Part shown: one piece after another, positions 23,902-30,631 of the stretch
Position numbering within the stretch: position 1 is the stretch's first letter
How the letters are laid out: each line of letters starts with the position of its first letter
DNA from: Candidatus Moraniibacteriota bacterium
Lineage (GTDB): Bacteria > Patescibacteriota > Minisyncoccia > Moranbacterales > UBA9337
Assembly (NCBI GenBank): GCA_023229615.1
Contig: JALNYX010000004.1
Span: 1 to 34,873 of the forward strand
Length of the DNA stretch: 34,873 nucleotides
Direction of reading: 5' to 3'
The notes under the pieces: generated by a model
Told to the model about the DNA's origin: nothing
Database searches by the model: none
What the model saw: the letters and a program-made list of their open reading frames with translations, nothing else
Position numbers and translations under genes: made by a program

Positions 23902-24929
23902 AAAATGAAAATATTACTTTGGATGAAGGCGGGGGTGGGTATAAATCAGGGGAGTTGATTTCCGGGATTCGGAAGATTTTGGGTGTGGCAGGAAAAAATA
24001 AAAAGTGGAAAAATTGCGAGGATGATGGCGCGGTGTTTTCGCTGGGCAGGGAAAAATTGGTATTTACGACGGATGCATATATCGTTGATCCGATATTTTT
24101 TCCAGGCGGAGATATTGGGAAAATCGCGATGAGCGGTACAATTAATGATCTTTCGGTGATGGGCGCGCGTCCGATTGGAATTTCGCTTAGCATCGTGATG
24201 GAAGAAGGTTTTCCCAAAAGCGATCTGGAAAAAATAATCCGATCGATTGCGACGGTTTCCAAAGAATCGGGCGTGCCGGTAGTAACGGGCGATACGAAAG
24301 TGACGGAGAAGGGGAAAATAGACAAGATTGAAATAACCACGGCCGGAGTGGGTTTGGCGGAAAATGTTATTTCAAATAACGGGGTAAAACCCGGGGATTT
24401 CATCATAGCCAGTGGGGATTTGGGCGAGCATGCGGTGGCACTTCTGGCGAAAAGGTTTAATTATAAAACGAGAATAAAAAGCGACAGCAAACCGCTTGAC
24501 AAGGAAATTGAAAAAGTCGGAAAGTGGCTGAGTGCCTGTAAGGACCCAACACGCGGAGGATTGGCGGCGATATTGAATGAAATGGCGGAAAAATCCCGCG
24601 TGAAAATTATTCTTGACGAGGAAACTTTGCCATACAAAAAAGAGGTGGTGGCGGTGACGGAACTTTTGGGCTTGGATATTTTTTCACTGGCAAGTGAAGG
24701 AAGATTCGTCGCTAGCGTTTTGCCGGAAAATGTGGAGAAAGTTTTAAAAATATTGAAAAAGTTCAATCCGGAAGCGAAAATTATCGGAAGGGCAGAAAAT
24801 GGGAAGAAAAAGGGAGATAAAAGGGAAGAAGAAAAAAAGGGAAAACCTGGCGTTTATTTGAAAACTAATCTCGGAAGTCTGCGTCCGATCGAAATGCCGA
24901 AAGGGAAGTTAGTGCCGAGAATTTGCTAG
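23898..24929 (+). CDS. hypE: Hydrogenase expression/formation protein HypE
   Basis: 343 residues. HypE dehydrates a carbamoyl group on its C-terminal cysteine to thiocyanate, the source of the cyanide ligands. The PurM/AIRS-like ATP-binding core is visible (GDIGKIAMSGTINDLSVMGA, VTGDTKVTEKG, KDPTRGGLAAILNEMAEKS), and the protein ends in the signature PRIC with Cys343 as the last residue, so it should be functional. It needs a carbamoyl donor from HypF; only the HypF transferase domain is present in this window, on the opposite strand. Confidence 0.96.
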   Translation: MKNENITLDEGGGGYKSGELISGIRKILGVAGKNKKWKNCEDDGAVFSLGREKLVFTTDAYIVDPIFFPGGDIGKIAMSGTINDLSVMGARPIGISLSIVMEEGFPKSDLEKIIRSIATVSKESGVPVVTGDTKVTEKGKIDKIEITTAGVGLAENVISNNGVKPGDFIIASGDLGEHAVALLAKRFNYKTRIKSDSKPLDKEIEKVGKWLSACKDPTRGGLAAILNEMAEKSRVKIILDEETLPYKKEVVAVTELLGLDIFSLASEGRFVASVLPENVEKVLKILKKFNPEAKIIGRAENGKKKGDKREEEKKGKPGVYLKTNLGSLRPIEMPKGKLVPRIC

Positions 24930-25002
24930 ATATTATTTTTAGTGCTAGTATTTTTTTAGTTGTTTCTGTGGGCTAAAAAATACAAAATAGAGGAGGTATC
25001 AA

Positions 25003-25275
25003 ATGTATTTTAATTGGGTTGATTTCGTAGCTCTTTGGTTAGGTAGGGGTATTATTTATGCGTCTTTGGCAGTTTTTATATATTTATCTCTGTATTGGGC
25101 GTATATTGATTTTTTTCGAAAAAGACCATATTGTCCGAAATGTGGTTCGCGAAAATTGGCGACGGTCTGTGGAAATTCTTCAGGAGGTTATAGGTGTGCG
25201 GATTGTAGTACTCATTATTGGTGGATAAGTGGATTGTGGTGGAGAGGAAAAAGCACACTTCAAAAACCCAAGTAA
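25003..25275 (+). CDS. Small membrane protein with C-terminal zinc ribbon
   Basis: 90 residues, not recognised. Residues ~10-38 are a hydrophobic segment (LGRGIIYASLAVFIYLSLYW), followed by basic FFRKRP and a single zinc-ribbon: CPKCGSRKLATVC then YRCADC. The tail is tryptophan-rich (YWWISGLWWRG). A perfect Shine-Dalgarno AGGAGGT (24991-24997) stands 5 bases before the ATG, unlike the hyp genes just upstream. Its 3' end overlaps the convergent HypF-like gene by 16 bases (25260-25275). The zinc ribbon probably faces the cytoplasm, given the basic residues after the helix. Function unknown. Confidence 0.7.
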   Translation: MYFNWVDFVALWLGRGIIYASLAVFIYLSLYWAYIDFFRKRPYCPKCGSRKLATVCGNSSGGYRCADCSTHYWWISGLWWRGKSTLQKPK

Positions 25276-26528
25276 TAAACAATTTGCCCAAAACTTATTC
25301 CGGCGTCGCCTCGGGGGATGGTCGGTGTTTCCGAAATGGAGATGCCGGCTTTTTTATTTTGTTTGGAGAAATATTGCGAGATTATTTTGTTATTGGAAAT
25401 TCCGCCAGAGATGACGATGGGTTGTGATTTGGCGGCGGAATTTTTTTCTTGATTCATAATTCTTGATTCATAATTCCTGATTATTTCTTCCAATCCTTCG
25501 GCGATGTAAAGTTGCGCGGTGGCGGCGAGGCGTTTTTTGTCTTTGTTTATGTTTTTAATCAGGTATTCAAATAAAAAAGTTGTATTTAAAATTGAATTGT
25601 TTTTTATAATATTGATTTTCGGTTTTAGATCCGTGTATGGCGCGGAAGAATTAATTTCCAATAGATGTGTTGCCTGATGTTTTGATTTTCTTTCATTTTT
25701 GCAAAAACCCAAAAGCAATGACACGGCGTCCAAAATCCTGCCCGTGCCGGAAGTTTCTATACAGTTGAAATTTTGCTCAAGTTGGTTATATAAAAGTTCA
25801 AACTGATTTCGCGAGTAATATTTTTTAACGAAGTGAAATATGAAATCTTTTTTGTTTTTAAATTTATAAATTTTGTCATTGTTTGAAAATTTAAAATTGA
25901 AAATTGAAAATTTATCCAAAATTGATATCAATATTCTCGCCGGTTCCCGAATCGCCAATTCCCCTCCAATCATCGTTTGATTTTCGAGATGCCCGATTCT
26001 TTCAATCCGCATTTTTTGTTTGGAAATTGGAAATTTGGAATTGGAAATTTGAAATATTTCTCCGCCCCAAATTTTCCCGTCTGTTCCGAGTCCGGTTCCA
26101 TCTAAAACGATACCATAAAAATAATTTTTAATTTGGTTATTTGAATTTGAAAATTGTTTGGAAATTGGAAATTGGAAATTGGAAATTCTCATATTTTTTC
26201 CCAGCTGGGAAAAAATATGAGCTATGTGGTGCTGGACTTGGATGTGTTTCGCTTTGTATTTTTTGGAAAGTTCGATTCCCAGTCGCGTGGTTTTGAAATC
26301 CGGATGCAGGTCAGTTAGGATGATATCCGGTTGTATTTTTTCATTTTTAAGATATTTATTTAATTCTGTTTTGTATTTATTAAAATTCACTTCTTCCAGG
26401 AGGTCGCTGAAGTCTTTGGAGGAATATATTTTCCCATTTTGAAAAATTGAAAAATTCCCGGCGGATTCGGCACCGAGGGCGAGGATGGTTTTTTCCGATT
26501 GGATGTTCGGAGCGCTGAATGTTTGCAT
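25260..26528 (-). CDS. Stand-alone HypF C-terminal (Kae1-like) carbamoyltransferase domain
   Basis: 422 residues that align with only the C-terminal half of HypF. Motifs in order: TDLHPDFKTTRLG (73-84), metal-binding VQHHIAHI (98-105), LDGTGLGTDGKIWGGE (142-157), AIREPAR (192-198), GTGRILDAVSLLLG (261-274), VISGGISNN (372-380), PRGDAGISFGQ (405-415). The acylphosphatase, zinc-finger and YrdC domains, which make carbamoyl-AMP in full HypF (~750 residues), are missing. It should still transfer carbamoyl to HypE if another protein supplies carbamoyl-adenylate. Low-complexity inserts at about 113-135, 160-173, 207-226 and 352-362 are encoded by tandem repeats. It is transcribed opposite to all other hyp genes. 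Confidence 0.85.
   Translation of the reverse strand: MQTFSAPNIQSEKTILALGAESAGNFSIFQNGKIYSSKDFSDLLEEVNFNKYKTELNKYLKNEKIQPDIILTDLHPDFKTTRLGIELSKKYKAKHIQVQHHIAHIFSQLGKNMRISNFQFPISKQFSNSNNQIKNYFYGIVLDGTGLGTDGKIWGGEIFQISNSKFPISKQKMRIERIGHLENQTMIGGELAIREPARILISILDKFSIFNFKFSNNDKIYKFKNKKDFIFHFVKKYYSRNQFELLYNQLEQNFNCIETSGTGRILDAVSLLLGFCKNERKSKHQATHLLEINSSAPYTDLKPKINIIKNNSILNTTFLFEYLIKNINKDKKRLAATAQLYIAEGLEEIIRNYESRIMNQEKNSAAKSQPIVISGGISNNKIISQYFSKQNKKAGISISETPTIPRGDAGISFGQIVYYLGF
25449..25479. repeat. Two-copy 14-mer repeat inside the HypF-like gene
   Basis: TTCTTGATTCATAA occurs twice in tandem (25447-25474 approx.), with a degraded third start (TTCCTGATTA). It encodes the ESRIMNQE insert near residue 355. 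Confidence 0.7.
25884..25913. repeat. Degenerate GAAAATT heptamer array inside the HypF-like gene
   Basis: About four copies of GAAAATT/TAAAATT (25884-25913) encode the FSIFNFKFSN insert near residues 207-216. Confidence 0.65.
26020..26057. repeat. Degenerate GGAAATT array inside the HypF-like gene
   Basis: GGAAATT-type units with 6- to 8-base spacing (about 26021-26055) encode the ISNSKFPISK insert at residues 161-170. Confidence 0.65.
26160..26187. repeat. Four perfect GGAAATT heptamers inside the HypF-like gene
   Basis: GGAAATT repeats at 26160, 26167, 26174 and 26181, encoding ISNFQFPIS on the minus strand (residues ~115-123). It abuts the 34-bp palindrome at 26188-26221. Confidence 0.85.
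26188..26221. repeat. Perfect 34-bp palindrome inside the HypF-like gene
   Basis: Two 17-base arms (26188-26204, 26205-26221) meet at CAGCTG with no loop. It encodes the AHIFSQLGKNMR segment just after the HHxxH metal motif. Confidence 0.85.
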
Positions 26529-26721
26529 AAGTTTGCGGAGGTCAAATCTCCATATTTTGGATATTTTAAGTATATCAGTATTTTTTCCAATTTAAAAAGC
26601 CCTCAATTCAAGACGGCTCATGAATCCCGTTTAAGATAATATCGGAAAAAAATAAATTTTTTCCCTGGTAATCCAGGTGGGTTTCAACGTTTTTACCGCC
26701 TATCCTGAAGGCTTTGCTTCT
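26529..26721 (-). promoter_or_regulatory. Long structured leader of the HypF-like gene
   Basis: This 193-base stretch holds no gene. Read on the minus strand it contains several short hairpins: GAAG/CTTC and the alternative GCCT/AGGC near its start, CCTGG-ATTA-CCAGG (about 26663-26676), and ACGG/CCGT (about 26612-26630). Next comes a GCC..GGC hairpin followed by TTTTT (about 26593-26615), which resembles a weak terminator. I recognise no riboswitch family. Conditional termination before this gene is possible but unproven. Confidence 0.35.
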
Positions 26722-26750
26722 AGTATACCGCAATTTTTGAAATTTGTCAT
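26722..26750 (-). promoter_or_regulatory. Minus-strand promoter for the HypF-like gene
   Basis: On the minus strand: ATGACA (26750-26745), 17-base spacer, TATACT (26727-26722). This would start transcription about 190 bases before the HypF-like ATG. Confidence 0.55.
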
Positions 26751-26756
26751 AATTAT

Positions 26757-26845
26757 TAGATTTACGCATTTTTATTATTCTGGTATGTTTTCCAAAAAAT
26801 AATAATTTTTTGGAAACCGATATTTATTTAAATGCGCAGGTTATA
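26757..26845. repeat. MITE-like palindromic element, copy 1
   Basis: About 85 bp, nearly all one imperfect inverted repeat: the TTACGCATTT...GGTATGTTTTCCAAAAAAT arm (26761-26800) against ATTTTTTGGAAACCGAT...AAATGCGCA (26804-26838). The ends and the TTTTCC/GGAAACCGA core match the element at 30937-31076. TA dinucleotides flank it. Confidence 0.65.
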
Positions 26846-26907
26846 AATAATTTACTTGGTGGAGTTTTTGAGGTAGAATAGGAAAGTAATTCTTCAAAAA
26901 AATAAAA

Positions 26908-27642
26908 ATGAATAAATCAAAGTTGGTATTTTTAGATACAGAGACGACGGGAAACGACTCGGAAGCGCGTCTTTGCCAAGTAGCATATAAATTTGATGGA
27001 AAAGAGGTTGAAGGTTTTTTCAAGCCCCCGATTCCAATTTCCATTGAAGCGATGTCTATTTCTCATATTACCAATAAGATGGTAGCAGATAAAGAATCTT
27101 TTTTCGATTCAAAAATGAAAAAAGATTTGGAAAGGATTTTTTCTGAGGGAAATATTCTAGTGGCTCACAATGCGGATTTTGATTCAAATATACTCAAAAA
27201 TGATGGGGTAATTATTGGAAAGAAAATTGATACTGTAAAAATTGCCCAGTATTTGGATGAGAAAGGGGATATTCCGCGATACAGCTTGCAATATTTGCGA
27301 TATTATTTCGATCTTGATCTTGATCCAAAAAATGCTCCGGCGCACAATGCGTTGGGAGATATCCGCGTTTTGGAAAAACTTTTTGATTACCTTTTTGAAA
27401 AGATGGAGGAAAATCTCATTAGTGAAGAGGAGGTTTTGGAAAAAATGCTGGAGATTTCCGCTTTGCCGGTTTTGATGAAAAAATTTGGGTTCGGAAAATA
27501 TAAGGGGGAAAAAGTGGAAGATGTTTATCAGAAAGATCCAGGATATTTGAAGTGGCTTTGGGAGCAAAAGAAAAAAGCCCAACAGCAAGGAGAGGAAAAT
27601 GATGAAAATTGGATTTATACTTTGGGATATTATTTAAAGTAG
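26908..27642 (+). CDS. DEDDh 3'-5' exonuclease, ExoX/DnaQ-like
   Basis: 244 residues. ExoI motif FLDTETTG supplies the first Asp and Glu, ExoII reads VAHNADFDS, and ExoIII is HNALGDIRVLEKL with the His and last Asp; all catalytic residues are present. After residue ~190 a second small domain (FGFGKYKGEKVEDVYQKDPG then YLKWLWEQ) matches the C-terminal domain found in exodeoxyribonuclease X-like proteins. It probably degrades single-stranded or damaged DNA ends in the cytosol. It lies between the MITE-like element and the PEP-CTERM unit with no operon partner. Confidence 0.92.
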   Translation: MNKSKLVFLDTETTGNDSEARLCQVAYKFDGKEVEGFFKPPIPISIEAMSISHITNKMVADKESFFDSKMKKDLERIFSEGNILVAHNADFDSNILKNDGVIIGKKIDTVKIAQYLDEKGDIPRYSLQYLRYYFDLDLDPKNAPAHNALGDIRVLEKLFDYLFEKMEENLISEEEVLEKMLEISALPVLMKKFGFGKYKGEKVEDVYQKDPGYLKWLWEQKKKAQQQGEENDENWIYTLGYYLK

Positions 27643-27679
27643 GTTTTATTGGGGGGGTATTATTTTGCAGTTAAAAAGC

Positions 27680-27708
27680 TTGACAAAAGGGTGGGTTTTG
27701 TTTATGAT
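27680..27708 (+). promoter_or_regulatory. Near-consensus promoter of the PEP-CTERM-like gene
   Basis: TTGACA (27680-27685), 17-base spacer, TATGAT (27703-27708). It is among the best matches to the sigma70 consensus in the window. Confidence 0.85.
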
Positions 27709-27726
27709 TGCTGGCAGTAATGAGTC

Positions 27727-27781
27727 GCGCCTAGAGGAGGCGCTTATAGTTGTTTCAAAAAAATAGGAGGCAGATGCCTCC
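27727..27781 (+). promoter_or_regulatory. Two leader hairpins before the PEP-CTERM-like gene
   Basis: GCGCC/GGCGC (27727-27731, 27739-27743) and GGAGGC-AGAT-GCCTCC (27766-27781). The second abuts the SD (AAGGAG, 27782 onwards) and may protect the transcript or modulate ribosome access. Confidence 0.55.
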
Positions 27782-27794
27782 AAGGAGCGAGAAA

Positions 27795-28358
27795 ATGAAA
27801 AGAGTGATTGTTGGTTTGGGTTGTTTACTTGCAGTTGTTTTTTTTGCTGGCCAAGCTGTGGCTAGTACGGTAATTGACTTCAATGATGGCAGTCTTGAAC
27901 TGCCAATGGTCGTTGATGGCTATCTGATCCTGTCTCCGTTGGATGCACCGGAAGACAGGATTGTATATGACCCTGCCACGGGAGAGGGATACCTTGAGGC
28001 TGGCTTCTGGGTTGGGGTTGAGCGTCTCGATGGAAACGCTTTCGTTCTCGGAGGATTTGATGGCAGATCCCCGTCCGGGACAATAGCCGTGTGGACGGAG
28101 GAACATCAAGTAGCCTTTGCCGTTGGAACGGATTCGTTCCAACCAGCAGTGGCTCCCACGGAAGGATGGGACCCAAATGAGTCTTTTTTCTCCCTTTCCT
28201 TTTGGGCGGGGGATGTTGACAATTTGGAATTGAGGGAGAAGATCTTGATTCCAAAGCCGCCAATTGACAGGACGTCAGCAGTTCCGCTTCCTGGAGCCGT
28301 GTGGCTTCTTGGGGCAGGAATCTCAGTGTTGTTGGCGACTAATCGTCGTCGGAAATAG
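27795..28358 (+). CDS. Secreted protein with PEP-CTERM-like sorting tail
   Basis: 187 residues from the ATG at 27795, which has an AAGGAG SD 7 bases upstream. A Sec signal peptide (MKRVIVGLGCLLAVVFFAGQ, predicted cut after AVA) is followed by a beta-rich domain of ~135 residues without a recognised family. The end is VPLPGAVWLLGAGISVLL plus ATNRRRK: a VPLPG motif, hydrophobic helix and basic tail, as in PEP-CTERM exosortase substrates. These are normally found in biofilm-forming Gram-negative bacteria with an exosortase; none is in this window. Codon use is visibly more C-rich than the neighbours. With its own promoter and terminator it looks horizontally acquired, or like an assembly chimera. 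Confidence 0.85.
   Translation: MKRVIVGLGCLLAVVFFAGQAVASTVIDFNDGSLELPMVVDGYLILSPLDAPEDRIVYDPATGEGYLEAGFWVGVERLDGNAFVLGGFDGRSPSGTIAVWTEEHQVAFAVGTDSFQPAVAPTEGWDPNESFFSLSFWAGDVDNLELREKILIPKPPIDRTSAVPLPGAVWLLGAGISVLLATNRRRK
28122..28143. repeat. Short perfect palindrome inside the PEP-CTERM-like gene
   Basis: GTTGGAACG (28122-28130), loop GATT, CGTTCCAAC (28135-28143). It encodes VGTDSFQPA and may be fortuitous. Confidence 0.5.
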
Positions 28359-28373
28359 ACTGGGAATGTTCAG

Positions 28374-28437
28374 AGCGAGCGTTCTTTTGATGGTAATTTT
28401 TACCAAAGAAAGGACCTCGCTTTTTTTATTTTTTCAA
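28374..28437 (+). terminator. Terminator of the PEP-CTERM-like gene
   Basis: AGCGAG (28374-28379) pairs with CTCGCT (28426-28431). GTTCTTT pairs with AAAGGAC (one G-U), and TGGTA with TACCA, giving a long stem; a run of seven Ts ends it. Confidence 0.85.
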
Positions 28438-28471
28438 ATGTAAGATTTAGGTTTTATTTTTTCATTTTTTG

Positions 28472-28480
28472 TGTTATATT
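28472..28480 (+). promoter_or_regulatory. Possible extended -10 promoter for the hydrogenase genes
   Basis: TGTTATATT (TG at 28472-28473, TATATT 28475-28480) lies 69 bases before the small-subunit ATG. No good -35 is visible, so this is tentative. Confidence 0.35.
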
Positions 28481-28548
28481 TATTTTAGTTTGATGAATAA
28501 GAAATCCATCTTTATTTTTGATGTTTAAAATGAGAAAAGTAAACTTGT

Positions 28549-29322
28549 ATGCAGAAACAAAAAATTGCTATTGTTAGTTTGACTTCTTGTGAAGGTTGTC
28601 AGTTTGCGCTTTTGGATTTGGGACAGAGGTTTTTGGATTTGATGAACCAGGTGGAAATGGTGGATTTCCGTCTTTTGGAGGATGAAGAAGATGCGGGAGG
28701 AAAATTGGATATCGGAATTGTGGAGGGAAATCCAACTACCAAAGAAAATATTGAAACGCTCAAGAAGCTTCGCAAACGGAGTAAACTTTTGGTAGTACTT
28801 GGAAACTGCGCGGCAATGGGAGGAGTTCCGGAAATCAAAAATTATCAACAACAGAAAAATACAATCAAACACGTGTATAAATATATTCAAGGAATTGAAA
28901 ATCCGGAAATTAGAGAGGTGGATAATTTCGTGAAAGTTGATTTTGTTTTTCCCGGATGCCCGATTAATGGTGAGGAATTTGTAAAATATTTTCCAGAATT
29001 ATTGAAGGCTTGCTTGCCGGAAGGAGCGGGTAAAATTCCAGTTATTCCCGATCAGCCGGTTTGCGTGGAATGTAAGAAAAATGGAAACAAATGTTTGTTG
29101 CTTGAGAAAAAACCTTGTTTTGGTCCGATGATTCAGGGTGGGTGCAATGCCGTTTGTCCGAGTTCAAGAATGATGTGCCAAGGTTGTCGCGGACTTCGTC
29201 CAACTGGAAACGTGAAAGCAATGCGAGCAACACTCAAAAATTTTATGACTGATGAAGAATTTGAAAATACAACGGAGATTTTCGGACTCAGAGATGATAT
29301 TGAAGATAGGGGAAGGAAATAA
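28549..29322 (+). CDS. [NiFe]-hydrogenase small subunit, group 3-like
   Basis: 257 residues, the electron-transfer subunit. There is no Tat signal, so it is cytosolic. The proximal [4Fe-4S] cluster ligands are C14 and C17 (TSCEGCQ), C87 (GNCAAMGG) and C137 (FPGCPINGEE). Eight more cysteines at 172, 175, 182, 190, 199, 203, 210 and 213 (VCVECKK, PCFGPMIQGGCNAVC, MCQGCRG) would hold two further clusters. This is the short cofactor-coupled (group 3, MvhG/HydD-like) pattern. The usual partner diaphorase subunits are not adjacent. The large subunit follows after 42 bases. Confidence 0.93.
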   Translation: MQKQKIAIVSLTSCEGCQFALLDLGQRFLDLMNQVEMVDFRLLEDEEDAGGKLDIGIVEGNPTTKENIETLKKLRKRSKLLVVLGNCAAMGGVPEIKNYQQQKNTIKHVYKYIQGIENPEIREVDNFVKVDFVFPGCPINGEEFVKYFPELLKACLPEGAGKIPVIPDQPVCVECKKNGNKCLLLEKKPCFGPMIQGGCNAVCPSSRMMCQGCRGLRPTGNVKAMRATLKNFMTDEEFENTTEIFGLRDDIEDRGRK

Positions 29323-29364
29323 GACAAATCAGGCACATAAGACTTATTGGACATATAAAAAATT

Positions 29365-30627
29365 ATGCAAATAAAACTGAATCATATAAATAAAATTGAG
29401 GGACACGCCGGGTTTATGGCGAGTGTTCTTAATGGAGATGTGAAGTCGGCAAAGATTGAAGTAAAAGAGGGGATTCGCTTGATTGAAGGAATTTTGATTG
29501 GACGGCATTATGCCGATATGCCGGTGGTGGCGCAAAGAATTTGTGGGATATGCCCAGTAGTGCATAATCTCACTTCAATCAAATCTATTGAGAACGCTAT
29601 GGGGGTGAAAGTTTCACAGGAAACAATCAATTTGAGAAAGGCTTTGGAATGGGGGCAAATTATTCACTCCCATTCGCTCCACCTTTTCTTTTTGTCGTTG
29701 GCTGATTTTTTGGATATTGATAATGATTTGAAATTGGTGGAAAAGTATCCCGAGGAAACTCAAAAGGCGATTGCGCTTCGAGAATATGGGATGGCGATTG
29801 TGAAAATAATCGGCGGGCGCGTGGTACATCCGCTTACCAATGAAGTTGGAGGTTTCAAAAAAGTTCCTCGATTGGAAGAGATTCAAACTTTAATAAAACA
29901 AGGAGAGGCTACGCTTTTGACAGCTTTTGAAGTAGCGGAATTTTTCAAAGGAATAAAATTGCCAAAATTCGAAAGAGAAACTGAATATGTTTGCTTGGAC
30001 GCGCGTGGTGAGTATGCGATTTATGACGGAGATTTGGTTTCCAATCGCGGACTCAATGTTCCAGTTTTGGAATTTGAAAAGAATTTTCATGAAGTTCAAC
30101 GTCCAAGGGAAATTATCAAAAGAGTGGAGTCGGACGGAAAAACCAGTTATATGGTCGGCGCAATTGCGAGAATAAATAATCATCACAAAAAACTTCATTC
30201 CAGAGCCACACAATATCTTGATTCGCTCGGATTTTCTTTGCCGGATTACAACCCATTTCACAATGTTTTGTATCAAATGGTGGAGGTTATCCATGGAATT
30301 GAAGAGTCGTTGCGGATTTTGCACATTTTAGCTAACAGTAATTTGGAAAATGCTATCACGAAAGAGTATCAGGTGCGAGAGGGGTTTGGAGTTGCCGCTG
30401 TGGAAGCGCCGCGCGGAACACTTTATTACCACGTTGATATTGATAGTAAAGGTTATATTAAAGATGTAAATATCATATCGCCGACAGCTCAATTTTTGAG
30501 CCATCTGGAAGACGATATCAAGAAATATTTGCCGGAAATTTTAAATATTTCAGATAAGGATAAAGAAAAAAAAATGCGCGCTTTTATACGGGCATATGAC
30601 CCGTGTATAAGTTGCGCAGTACACTAA
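29365..30627 (+). CDS. [NiFe]-hydrogenase large (catalytic) subunit lacking a C-terminal extension
   Basis: 420 residues. The L1 nickel motif is RICGICPVVH (C60, C63, H67), with the conserved Glu of HINKIEGHAG before it. The L2 motif DPCISCAVH gives C414 and C417 and ends exactly at H420, immediately followed by TAA. Ordinary large subunits carry 5-30 more residues, cut off after nickel insertion by a HybD/HycI/FrxA-type endopeptidase. Here none remains, as in CO-induced, Ech-type and sensory hydrogenases. The body (EAPRGTLYYHVDIDSKGYI, LDSLGFSLPDYNPFHN) fits group 3/4 enzymes. With the small subunit it forms the H2-activating core. Confidence 0.95.
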   Translation: MQIKLNHINKIEGHAGFMASVLNGDVKSAKIEVKEGIRLIEGILIGRHYADMPVVAQRICGICPVVHNLTSIKSIENAMGVKVSQETINLRKALEWGQIIHSHSLHLFFLSLADFLDIDNDLKLVEKYPEETQKAIALREYGMAIVKIIGGRVVHPLTNEVGGFKKVPRLEEIQTLIKQGEATLLTAFEVAEFFKGIKLPKFERETEYVCLDARGEYAIYDGDLVSNRGLNVPVLEFEKNFHEVQRPREIIKRVESDGKTSYMVGAIARINNHHKKLHSRATQYLDSLGFSLPDYNPFHNVLYQMVEVIHGIEESLRILHILANSNLENAITKEYQVREGFGVAAVEAPRGTLYYHVDIDSKGYIKDVNIISPTAQFLSHLEDDIKKYLPEILNISDKDKEKKMRAFIRAYDPCISCAVH

Positions 30628-30631
30628 ATTT

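Noticed and set aside
26160..26187. CRISPR-like array in the GGAAATT repeats
   Set aside because: The units are seven bases long and contiguous with no spacers, and no cas gene is in the window.
26680..26720. GCAAAGCC...GGC on the minus strand resembling part of a c-di-GMP-I riboswitch
   Set aside because: Only the second part of the consensus is similar; the first helix and its GCA-rich strand would fall inside the promoter, so the aptamer cannot be complete.
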